NCBI GenBank assembly: GCA_035541215.1
Contig: DATKNV010000088.1
Span: 1-64,000, forward strand
Length of the DNA: 64,000 nucleotides
Direction: 5' to 3'
DNA from: DASZHJ01 sp035541215
Lineage (GTDB): Bacteria > Pseudomonadota > Alphaproteobacteria > ATCC43930 > CGMCC-115725
The number at the start of each line of letters is the position of its first letter. Position 1 is the first letter of the stretch. Under the pieces are notes generated by a model, which worked only from the letters and a program-made list of their open reading frames with translations, ran no database searches and had not been told where the DNA came from. Below, piece after piece: positions 24,715-31,877 of this stretch. Made by a program: the position numbers and the translations under genes.

Positions 24715-26226
24715 ATGACCGAGACCGCTTCCCTTCTCGACCTCCTCGCCGCCGGCACGCGGGCGGAACAGCGGCCCTGGCCGCGCTATCGCCTGAGCCG
24801 CGAGCTCTGGCACGTGCTGATCGGCCGCCTCTACGAGACCGACTGGTCGCTGCTCGGCCTCTGGGCCGAGCCCGCGGAAGTGCATGCGGCGCTCATGGAC
24901 GACGCGATCGGCGCCATCGCGGTGGCCTCCCTTGCCTGCCCCGACCGGCACTTTCCGTCGCTCTCCGCCGCGCGTCCCAGCGCCATTCGCCTGGAGCGCG
25001 CGGCGCAAGACCTCTTCGGCCTCGTCGCCGAGGGTTTGACGGATGGGCGGCCCTGGCTCGATCACGGACAATGGCGGCGCAGTCCCTCCGAGGCGGGGCC
25101 GCCGGCACGCCGCCAAGCATCGGACTACACGTTCCTCCCCGTCGAGGGCGAGAGTCTGCACCAGATCCCGGTGGGCCCCGTGCATGCCGGCATCATCGAG
25201 CCCGGGCATTTCCGATTTACCGCCAATGGCGAGGCCGTGGTGCGTCTCGAGGAGCGGCTTGGCTACGTGCACAAGGGCACGGAGCGGCTGATGCAAGGCA
25301 AGGTGCCTGCCGAGGCGGCGCGGCTCGCCGCGCGGATTTCCGGAGACAGCACCGTCGCGCATTCGCTCGCTTTCGCGCGCGCGGTCGAGGCCGCGACCGG
25401 GATCGAGCCGCCGCCGCGGGCCGCCTGGCTGCGCGCCCTCATGGCGGAGCTCGAGCGGATCGCGAACCATTTGGGCGACGTCGGCGCCATCTGCAACGAC
25501 GCCTCCTTCCCGCTGCTGCAATCGCAAAGCACAGTGCTGCGCGAGGAAGTGCTGCGGGCGTCGCAGCAATGCTTTGGTCACCGCCTGATGATGGATCGCG
25601 CGATTCCCGGGGGCGTCGCGGCCGATCTCGGTGCCGAAGGCGTCGCTCGCTTGCGCGAGCTCGTGGCGCTCATCGTGCCGCGCTGGGCGGAAATCTTCCG
25701 CATCTATGACAACAAACCCTCGCTCCTCGACCGCACCATCACGACGGGGGTTGTCCACACGGAGTTGGTGCACCGCTTCGCCGCCGGCGGCTATGTCGGA
25801 CGTGCTTCCGGCCGCGGTCTCGATGCGCGCCGCGTGCCCGGCTACGCGCCTTACGACGACCTCGACTTCGAGGTGCCGGTGCTCGTGGACGGCGACGTCC
25901 ACAGCCGCCTGCTCCTGCGCTTCCGCGAGGTGGAGGCGAGCCTTGCGATCGTGATGCAAATCCTCGACCGTTTGCCCGCGGGCGAGATCGCGGCGGCCGT
26001 GCCCGCCCGCACCGGCGAGGGCATGGCGCTCGTCGAGAGTTTCCGCGGCGACATCCTCGCTTGGGTGCGGCTCGACGGCGAGGGGCGGATCGCCCGCGCG
26101 CACGCGCGCGACCCCTCCTGGTTCCAGTGGCCGCTCCTGGAGGCCGCGATCGAGGGCAACATCGTCGCGGACTTCCCGCTCTGCAACAAGTCCTTCAACT
26201 GCTCCTATTCCGGCCACGATCTCTAG
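24715..26226 (+). CDS. hyfG: Hydrogenase-4 large-subunit-like protein lacking Ni-Fe ligands
   Basis: The 503-residue protein is a fusion like HycE/HyfG. Residues 1-120 resemble NuoC, and residues 140-503 resemble NuoD/NiFe large subunit (IPVGPVHAGIIEPGHFRF, LGYVHKGTERLM, MAELERIANHLGDVGAICNDASF). The N-terminal RxCGxC motif of hydrogenases is replaced by RISGDS (207-212). The C-terminal DPCxxC is replaced by PLCNKSFNCSYSGHDL, whose Cys490 and Cys496 are six apart. It therefore cannot hold a normal Ni-Fe site, and it lacks the C-terminal peptide cleaved in hydrogenases. The reaction is unknown; the gene symbol marks homology only. Confidence 0.85.
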   Translation: MTETASLLDLLAAGTRAEQRPWPRYRLSRELWHVLIGRLYETDWSLLGLWAEPAEVHAALMDDAIGAIAVASLACPDRHFPSLSAARPSAIRLERAAQDLFGLVAEGLTDGRPWLDHGQWRRSPSEAGPPARRQASDYTFLPVEGESLHQIPVGPVHAGIIEPGHFRFTANGEAVVRLEERLGYVHKGTERLMQGKVPAEAARLAARISGDSTVAHSLAFARAVEAATGIEPPPRAAWLRALMAELERIANHLGDVGAICNDASFPLLQSQSTVLREEVLRASQQCFGHRLMMDRAIPGGVAADLGAEGVARLRELVALIVPRWAEIFRIYDNKPSLLDRTITTGVVHTELVHRFAAGGYVGRASGRGLDARRVPGYAPYDDLDFEVPVLVDGDVHSRLLLRFREVEASLAIVMQILDRLPAGEIAAAVPARTGEGMALVESFRGDILAWVRLDGEGRIARAHARDPSWFQWPLLEAAIEGNIVADFPLCNKSFNCSYSGHDL

Positions 26227-26236
26227 GCGCAGCGCC

Positions 26237-26752
26237 ATGTGGAAGACCATCGGACGCACCCTGATCTCGAAGCCACTGCCGATCGGCGCGCCGGCGCTCG
26301 ATCCCGCGCATGTGGCGGAGCTCGCGCAAAAGGTGGATGCGAGCGCGCGGCGCCGCCTCGGCCGCAGCCTCTCGATCCGCGAGGTCGATGCCGGCTCCTG
26401 TAACGGCTGCGAGCTCGAGATCCACGCGCTCAACAATCCCTTCCACGACCTCGAGCGGTTCGGGATCAAGTTCACGGCCTCCCCGCGGCACGCGGACGTG
26501 CTGATGGTCACGGGCCCGGTGACGCAGAACATGCGCGAGGCGCTCGAGAGGACCTATGCCGCCACACCCGATCCCAAATGGGTCGTCGCCGTCGGCGATT
26601 GCGCCTTCGACGGCGGCCTCTTCAAGGAGAGCTACGCGGTCGCGGGCGGCGTCGATGCCGTGGTCCCCGTCGACCTCCACATCAAGGGCTGCCCGCCCTC
26701 TCCGGTGCAGCTGCTGCAGGGGCTGTTGGCGCTGCTGGAGCGGGTGGCATAG
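26237..26752 (+). CDS. hyfI: Hydrogenase-4 small-subunit-like [4Fe-4S] protein (NuoB family)
   Basis: The 171-residue protein matches NuoB/HycG. Four cysteines that bind the proximal [4Fe-4S] cluster are all present: Cys55 and Cys58 (GSCNGCE), Cys122 (GDCAFDGG) and Cys152 (GCPPSP). Because its cluster is intact while the large subunit lacks a metal site, electrons could still reach the subunit interface, as in complex I. It starts 10 bp after hyfG and ends the operon; no HyfH/NuoI-type ferredoxin or HyfA follows. Confidence 0.92.
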   Translation: MWKTIGRTLISKPLPIGAPALDPAHVAELAQKVDASARRRLGRSLSIREVDAGSCNGCELEIHALNNPFHDLERFGIKFTASPRHADVLMVTGPVTQNMREALERTYAATPDPKWVVAVGDCAFDGGLFKESYAVAGGVDAVVPVDLHIKGCPPSPVQLLQGLLALLERVA

Positions 26753-26782
26753 GCAGGCCGTTCGTCGGTAGCCGTCGCTTTC

Positions 26783-26806
26783 ACCGCCTTGGCGGTTCGG
26801 ATTTTT
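26783..26806 (+). terminator. Possible terminator after the hyf-like operon
   Basis: A short hairpin ACCGCC-TT-GGCGGT (26783-26796) is followed after five bases by TTTTT (26802-26806). The T-run is displaced from the stem, so efficiency is doubtful. Confidence 0.35.
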
Positions 26807-26817
26807 CGGTATTGCGG

Positions 26818-26850
26818 GTGTCGCGGCCGGGACAAGCCCGGCCATGACAC
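26818..26850. repeat. Palindromic intergenic element
   Basis: Outer arms GTGTC/GACAC (26818-26822 and 26846-26850) and inner arms GGCCGGG/CCCGGCC (26825-26831 and 26837-26843) surround a 5-nt loop, with two unpaired positions between them. Similar GGCCGGGCTTGTCCCGGCC elements are frequent between genes in alphaproteobacteria. It lies between two convergent transcription units. Confidence 0.7.
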
Positions 26851-26869
26851 TCAGCGGAGGCGGTCGATC

Positions 26870-27061
26870 CTAGAGATCCGCCAACCGCACCCAGATCCCC
26901 ACCAACGCCGCGACGGCGACGCCCGCGCCGACGAGGACGGGATTGTTCGTGCCTGCGAGCAGGAGCCACAGCACCAGCACGAAGATCGCGACGCCAATGC
27001 CGCCGATGAGCGAGGGGAGCGCACGCTTGACCCGGAGTTCCGGCATTGCCGCCTCAGGCAC
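26870..27061 (-). CDS. Small two-helix membrane protein
   Basis: The 63-residue product has two hydrophobic segments, about residues 16-36 and 42-58, after a short basic head (ELRVKRALP). No family recognised. Start ATG 27061 overlaps the end of the hydroxylase gene by 8 bp; ATG 27046 (residue 6) would leave a 7-bp gap. It ends the operon that starts at 29989 and may be a partner of the membrane hydroxylase, though nothing proves it. Confidence 0.5.
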   Translation of the reverse strand: MPEAAMPELRVKRALPSLIGGIGVAIFVLVLWLLLAGTNNPVLVGAGVAVAALVGIWVRLADL

Positions 27062-27827
27062 GGACGCGCCCCGCCAAGGGATCGTCGACGCCGGAGCGGG
27101 TGCGCTCGAGGTTCTTCTTCACGAAGCGCGTGTCGTAGCCGTTGAAGATCGTGCCCAGGAGGCCGCGGTCGAGGTCGCTGGTGCCGAAGAGCCAATCCGC
27201 TATGGGATAGGTCAGGTTCATGTTGCGCGCCATCATGATGGATTGGTTGTGGTGCGCGATGTGATGGCGGCGGATCGTGTTCATGAAGGGGATGTGCCGG
27301 ACGATCCGGTCGTCCTTGACGTGACAGCCCCAGTGGAAGAGCTCGTAATTGAGATAGACGCCGGTCGTGGTGCAAAGGAGGAGCCAGGCCGCATTCGCGG
27401 ACCAGACCGCACTCACGACCCAGGCGCCCGCCGCAGTCATGCAGATGAAGACCACGAGCGCATAGGGCGGGAAGAAGGTGATGCGGAAATCCCTGCTGCT
27501 GTCGATGGTGGGCACGCTGTCGGTGAAGAACTGGTGATGCGCGAGGGTATGGCGCTTGTAGATGCCCATGAAGCCCTTGATCGGGCGATGCATGACGTAG
27601 CGGTGGATCCACCACTCGAAGAAATTGGCGAAGAGAAAACCCGCTGGCACGATGAGCCACTCCAGCGGCGTCGGCGAGTGGATGTGCTCCACGTAGTACC
27701 AGATGGCGGCGAAGCCGATCCCGTAGATCAGCAGCACGTGGCCGAGCCCGCTGTACCAGGGCGAGATCCGCCGCCGGTAATCCTCGCGGAACGCCGCCTG
27801 CCGCTTCGTCATCGTGCCTGAAGTCAT
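27054..27827 (-). CDS. Fatty acid hydroxylase/sterol desaturase-family protein
   Basis: The 257-residue membrane enzyme has four or five helices and the histidine clusters that hold a di-iron centre: HRYVMH, HTLAHHQFF, HWGCH and RHHIAHHN. This family hydroxylates or desaturates lipids, sterols or carotenoids using oxygen; which lipid is unclear here. ATG 27827 is preceded by GGGAGG. An upstream in-frame ATG at 27899 would add 24 residues of non-family sequence. Neighbours are an alcohol dehydrogenase and a GntR regulator, so a lipid or alcohol oxidation pathway is possible. Confidence 0.85.
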   Translation of the reverse strand: MTSGTMTKRQAAFREDYRRRISPWYSGLGHVLLIYGIGFAAIWYYVEHIHSPTPLEWLIVPAGFLFANFFEWWIHRYVMHRPIKGFMGIYKRHTLAHHQFFTDSVPTIDSSRDFRITFFPPYALVVFICMTAAGAWVVSAVWSANAAWLLLCTTTGVYLNYELFHWGCHVKDDRIVRHIPFMNTIRRHHIAHHNQSIMMARNMNLTYPIADWLFGTSDLDRGLLGTIFNGYDTRFVKKNLERTRSGVDDPLAGRVRA

Positions 27828-27895
27828 GGCCTCGCGCCTCCCAATCGCATGCGCCCAGTAATATATCGGTGGTGTATTACCCTGTCCAGCCTCGC

Positions 27896-28585
27896 TCAAT
27901 CGAGCCCCACCGTGGCCCGGGCGAAGTTCTCGATGTAGTCGACGAGGCGGTCGGAGGCCTTCTTCGCCGCCTCGACCTCGCCGCGGGCGATCGCGCGCGC
28001 GACCTCCGCGTGGAGCCGGGCGGCGAGGGGCATGTCAGCCGCCTCCTTGTAGTGGAGATACCAGAAGCGCCGGGAGAGGCCCTGCAGCAGAGCCATCGCG
28101 CTCGCTGCGAACTCGTTGCGCGCAGCGGCGACGGTGACCTCGTTGTACTCGCGGTCGAGACGCATGAAGGCGCGGTCGTCGTTGGCGGCGGCGGCGGCCT
28201 CCATGCCGCCGACGATCGCGTCGAGCTGCTTGCGCTCGGCCTCGCTCGCGCGCTTTGCCGCCTGCGCCGCCACGAGCCGCTCGATCTCGCGGCGCAGCTC
28301 CAGCAGGCGAAGCTGCGTCTTGATGTTGATCTCCGAGACGATGATGCCGCGATGGGGAATGATGGTGACGAGACGCTCGCGCGCGAGACGCCAGAGCGCC
28401 TCGCGGATCGGCGTTCGTCCGAATCCGAGGCGCGCCGCGAGGATCGCCTCCGACACCACCGTCCCCGGCGGGATCTCCAGCGTCACGATCTGCTCCTCGA
28501 GAGCGCGATAGGCTTGCTCGGTGAGGCTCTCGCCGGATTCGGGCCGCGCGCGGCGGCGGTTGCGCGCGGCCGTCCGCCTAGCCAC
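27896..28585 (-). CDS. GntR-family (FCD) transcriptional regulator
   Basis: The 229-residue FadR-subfamily regulator has an N-terminal winged helix-turn-helix (SLTEQAYRALEEQIVTLEIPPGTVVSEAILAARLGFGRTPIREALWRLARERLVTIIPHRGIIV). The all-helical FCD ligand domain contains LDREYNEVTVAAARN and a later His in LAARLHAEVARAI for metal or carboxylate binding. GTG 28585 overlaps the DUF6166 stop by 8 bp; ATG 28630 is an alternative start. It probably controls this operon in response to an organic acid; the ligand is unknown. Confidence 0.85.
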   Translation of the reverse strand: MARRTAARNRRRARPESGESLTEQAYRALEEQIVTLEIPPGTVVSEAILAARLGFGRTPIREALWRLARERLVTIIPHRGIIVSEINIKTQLRLLELRREIERLVAAQAAKRASEAERKQLDAIVGGMEAAAAANDDRAFMRLDREYNEVTVAAARNEFAASAMALLQGLSRRFWYLHYKEAADMPLAARLHAEVARAIARGEVEAAKKASDRLVDYIENFARATVGLD

Positions 28586-28868
28586 GTCCGAGCGCCCGGT
28601 CGATGTCGGCGGAGGTGAGGCGCCAGGCATTGTCGAGATGCGCCACCACCTCCCGCATGAAGCGCTCGTAGCGCGCGAGCGCCTCGTGATCGTCGCCGAG
28701 ATGGTCAGCGAGCAGCGCCAAGGCGAGCTGCGCCGGGCCCGGCCCCTCGAAGGTCCATTCGAAGCCCGTCTTGGAGAGGCGCCTCAGGTCGTAGCGCGGT
28801 GCCAGCGGCTTCCCATCCACTGTGACGATGGAGCCGTCGAGACTGCGCCCACCCTCATAGACCTTCAT
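28578..28868 (-). CDS. DUF6166-type protein
   Basis: The 96-residue protein MKVYEGGRSLDG...VTVDGKPLAPRYDL, then SKTGFEWTFEGPGPAQLALALLADHLGDD, matches a small domain of unknown function seen across bacteria (DUF6166-like, recognised by pattern). FMREVVAHLDNAWRLTSADID is its terminal helix. No catalytic motif is apparent. It lies 17 bp after the alcohol dehydrogenase and overlaps the regulator gene, so the three are probably co-expressed. Confidence 0.75.
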   Translation of the reverse strand: MKVYEGGRSLDGSIVTVDGKPLAPRYDLRRLSKTGFEWTFEGPGPAQLALALLADHLGDDHEALARYERFMREVVAHLDNAWRLTSADIDRALGRG

Positions 28869-28885
28869 CGCCCCAGCGCCTTTCC

Positions 28886-29989
28886 TCAGTCGAAGGTGAT
28901 GACCGCGCGCACGATCTCGCCGCGCTTCAGGGCCGCGAAACCCTCGTTGATCTCCTCGAGGCGGATGCGCCGGCTCACGAGCTCGTCGAGCTTCAGGTGG
29001 CCGTCGAGATAGGCCCGCGCGAGCATCGGAAAATCCCGCTGCGGCCGCGCGCCGCCGTAGCTCGAGCGCACGATCCGCTTCTCGCCCATGAGCGAGCCCC
29101 AGCGGAAGGCGACGTCGGCGTTCACGTTGACCTTGCCGAGCCAGACGATCTGCCCGCCGGGACGCACCATCTCCGCCGAGAGGCGGAAGGCGCGGGGATC
29201 GCCCGCAGCCTCGAGCACGCAATCGGCGCCGCGATTGCGCGTCAGCGATCTCGCAACTGCGACCGGGTCCTCGCGCCCGGCGTTCGCCACGTGCGTCGCT
29301 CCGAGCGTCCTTGCGAGCGCGAGCTTCTTGTCGTCGAGATCAACGGCGAGGATTGCGCCTGCGCCCGCGAGCCTCGCGCCCTGCACCGCGCTCAAGCCCA
29401 CCGCGCCGCAGCCGATCACCGCGGTTACGGCGCCGTAGGGAATGTGCGCGATGCGGGTGGCGCCGCCCACCCCCGTCATGACGCCGCAGCCGATGAGGCA
29501 GGCGCGGTCGAAGGGTATCTCCTTCGGCACCACCACCGCGCTCTGCGCGGGCACGATGCAGTACTCCGCGAAGGACGCGATGTACATCATGTGATGCACG
29601 GGAGCGCCTCCGAGGCTCAGCTTGGCGCGTCCGTCGAACTGCACCGCCTTGGGCCCGAGGCCCAGATAGGTCTCGCAGAGGATCGGCTGGCCGTGATCGC
29701 AGTAGAAGCAATGACCGCAATGGGGGTTCCAGGAGATCACGACGGGATCGCCGGGCTTCACGTGCGCCGCCGCGCTGCCGGTCCGCTCGACCGTGCCCGC
29801 GGCCTCGTGGCCCAGCACGATCGGCATCGGATAGGCCAATTGCCCCTCGATCACCTCGAGATCGGTGTGACAAAGACTGGTCGCGCGCATGCGGACGAGG
29901 ACGTCGGTCGGAGCGAGGTCCTCGGCCTCGACGGTCTCGATCACGATCGGCTCGCGCGGCCGATGCAGCACCGCGGCTCGGAATTTCAT
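28886..29989 (-). CDS. Zinc-dependent alcohol dehydrogenase (class III-like)
   Basis: The 367-residue medium-chain dehydrogenase has catalytic-zinc ligands Cys in SLCHTDLEV, His in GHEAAGTVE and Cys in GCGVMTGVGGA. Structural-zinc cysteines are in CGHCFYCDHGQPILC, and the NAD-binding loop is GCGAVGLSAVQGARLAGA. The pattern is closest to class III/NDMA-dependent alcohol or aldehyde dehydrogenases. ATG 29989 opens directly on the first strand (MKFRAAVLHRP); the frame upstream is non-family sequence. First gene of an operon with DUF6166, GntR, hydroxylase and small membrane genes. Confidence 0.9.
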   Translation of the reverse strand: MKFRAAVLHRPREPIVIETVEAEDLAPTDVLVRMRATSLCHTDLEVIEGQLAYPMPIVLGHEAAGTVERTGSAAAHVKPGDPVVISWNPHCGHCFYCDHGQPILCETYLGLGPKAVQFDGRAKLSLGGAPVHHMMYIASFAEYCIVPAQSAVVVPKEIPFDRACLIGCGVMTGVGGATRIAHIPYGAVTAVIGCGAVGLSAVQGARLAGAGAILAVDLDDKKLALARTLGATHVANAGREDPVAVARSLTRNRGADCVLEAAGDPRAFRLSAEMVRPGGQIVWLGKVNVNADVAFRWGSLMGEKRIVRSSYGGARPQRDFPMLARAYLDGHLKLDELVSRRIRLEEINEGFAALKRGEIVRAVITFD

Positions 29990-30264
29990 TGCCTTAGGCC
30001 TCGACGGGATAGCTTGAGCAGCAATATACAGGCAATATCTTCCTACCTGCCAGCCCGCGGCGAGAGCCGCGGGGCCGGACCCGGCGGGGATAGTCCGCCC
30101 TCGCCTGCCCCCACGCCATCTGCTATAGAAATATTCGCCTTTCCTTGAGGGGAGCCAATCGAGGCCCTCGATCGCACCGGAGAAAGTGCAACTCGACGTA
30201 GAAATACCCGGCATCTCCATGCCGTTCGTACATCTGAGGTGTCAACGGATACTTTGAGTTTTCA

Positions 30265-31092
30265 ATGATCGATGGAACGGAAACCTCGGCGGCTCCCACG
30301 GAGTCTGCCCAGGACTCGGATATCGCGACCGTCAGGCCTGGGAGCGAGGCGCCACCGGTCGATCTGGTGGCGAGCATGGTGGCGCGGATTTTGGGCGGCC
30401 GCGTGCTGCCCGCGAGCGAAGTCCCCGCCCTCATCGACACCGTACGAAGCACGGTGGCGCGGATTCTGAACCCGCCGCCCGCCCTCCCCGAAATCCGCGA
30501 AGCCGAGGCGGCGCCGCAAGCGCCGCGCGCGCGGAGAGGCAGAGGGCGCCCGCGCGGAAGCACTGGCCGCAAACCCGGCCGGCCGCGCAAGGTGGCATTG
30601 CCTCCTCCGGTCGAGGCGCCGGCGCCGCCGCCGGCGCCACGGCTCGTGCGGCGCGCGGAAGCCGTGATCGTACCCACTGCGGCGGCCGAGCCTGCGCTCC
30701 TCGAAGCGCCGCCGAGCACTGCGGTTCGCGGCGTCGTACGCTGGTTCGATCCCGCGCGGCAGACCGGCGGATTGCGTCTGACGGGTGTTCCCGAGGACGT
30801 TCCGGTCGAGCCCGCGGTCTTCGTCGCCGCCGGGGTCACGCGCCTCTTCAAGGGACAGGAAGTCGAGGCCGAGCTGAGCCGGACGGACGGTCGCGTGCGC
30901 GTCACCGCGTTGCGCATCCCAGGCGGGCCCGCGCGCGCGCAAAGCACCTCCGGCCCGATCGCCGCTTTGGGCGGCCGCCGGCCGCGCGTCGTCATCGTCG
31001 AGAAGAAGCGCGATGCGCTGAAGCGCGTTGCCGCGCGCAGCGAGGCCGAGCATCTCCTCGGCGCCAACGGCCAGACGAAATCCCGGGACTGA
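30265..31092 (+). CDS. MucR-like N-terminus/AT-hook/cold-shock-like fusion protein
   Basis: The 275-residue basic protein appears to join three parts. Residues 32-66 (VDLVASMVARILGGRVLPASEVPALIDTVRSTVARI) resemble the N-terminal oligomerisation region of MucR/Ros regulators. Residues 90-109 carry two AT-hook cores, RGRGRPRG and GRKPGRPRK. Residues 152-218 resemble a cold-shock (OB-fold) domain: RGVVRWFDPARQTGGLRL, VFVAAGVTRLFKGQEVEAEL, VTALRI. No MucR C2H2 zinc finger is seen. It should bind nucleic acid and may act as a nucleoid-type regulator. It stands alone. Confidence 0.72.
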   Translation: MIDGTETSAAPTESAQDSDIATVRPGSEAPPVDLVASMVARILGGRVLPASEVPALIDTVRSTVARILNPPPALPEIREAEAAPQAPRARRGRGRPRGSTGRKPGRPRKVALPPPVEAPAPPPAPRLVRRAEAVIVPTAAAEPALLEAPPSTAVRGVVRWFDPARQTGGLRLTGVPEDVPVEPAVFVAAGVTRLFKGQEVEAELSRTDGRVRVTALRIPGGPARAQSTSGPIAALGGRRPRVVIVEKKRDALKRVAARSEAEHLLGANGQTKSRD

Positions 31093-31216
31093 CAGGGTAG
31101 GCGGTCACCGAACGGTCACCGGGGCGTGATACCCCCTCGGCGTTCCATCGGCGTATGCTCGCGGCAGGCGGTTGCACCGCCGCGCCCGCCCCGAGCGATC
31201 AGCAAGGAGACCTACC

Positions 31217-31858
31217 ATGGCCGCCCCCATCGTCTACGGTCCCGCCTTCAGCACCTATGTGCGCACCGTGCGCCTCGCGCTCGAGGAGAAGCCCGCCTCC
31301 TACGAACTCATCGACGTCGCGATGCTGAAGGGCGCGCACAAGGAGCCGACGTTCCTCGCGCGTTCCCCTTTCGGCAAGGTGCCGGCCTTCTCGCATGACA
31401 GCTTCGACATCTACGAGACCGACGCCATCGTCCGGTACATCGATCAGGCGATCCCGGGCCAGGCGCTGCAGCCGATGGACGCGCAGCCGCGCGCGCGGAT
31501 GAACCAGATCATCGGGATCGTCGACTCCTTCGCCTATCCCGCCATGATCACAAGCATCGTGATGCACCGCCTGGTGGCCCCCATGCTGGGCCAGCAACCG
31601 GATGAGGCGGCGATCAAGAGCGGAATCCCCGCCTCCGATATCTGCCTCAAGGAATTCGAGCGCCTGATGGGCGCCAACAAATTCCTGGCGGGCGACAAGG
31701 TGAGCCTCGCCGATCTCTTCGTGGTGCCGGTCTACCATTACCTCGCGCTCACGCCCGAGGGCGAGGAGCTGCTGAAGCCGCGCGCGAAGCTCCGGGCCTG
31801 GTGGGATCAGATGAAGGCGCGCAACAGCGTGACGACGACGGAGCCCAAATTCGGCTGA
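31217..31858 (+). CDS. Glutathione S-transferase family protein
   Basis: The 213-residue protein has a thioredoxin-fold N-terminus (MAAPIVYGPAFSTYVRTVRLALEEK), the cis-proline motif GKVPAF and YETDAIVRYID for glutathione binding. The helical C-terminus contains FLAGDKVSLADLFVVPVY, the N-capping box of the GST core. AAGGAGA precedes ATG 31217. Upstream, two CGGTCACCG repeats (31102-31110 and 31113-31121) may be a regulatory site. Substrate unknown. Confidence 0.88.
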   Translation: MAAPIVYGPAFSTYVRTVRLALEEKPASYELIDVAMLKGAHKEPTFLARSPFGKVPAFSHDSFDIYETDAIVRYIDQAIPGQALQPMDAQPRARMNQIIGIVDSFAYPAMITSIVMHRLVAPMLGQQPDEAAIKSGIPASDICLKEFERLMGANKFLAGDKVSLADLFVVPVYHYLALTPEGEELLKPRAKLRAWWDQMKARNSVTTTEPKFG

Positions 31859-31877
31859 GCCCGCCGCACGCGTCGCT

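Noticed and set aside
31102..31121. Tandem CGGTCACCG repeat before the GST gene
   Set aside because: Two short copies only, and the decision between operator and chance in GC-rich DNA cannot be made; mentioned under the gene but not raised as a finding.
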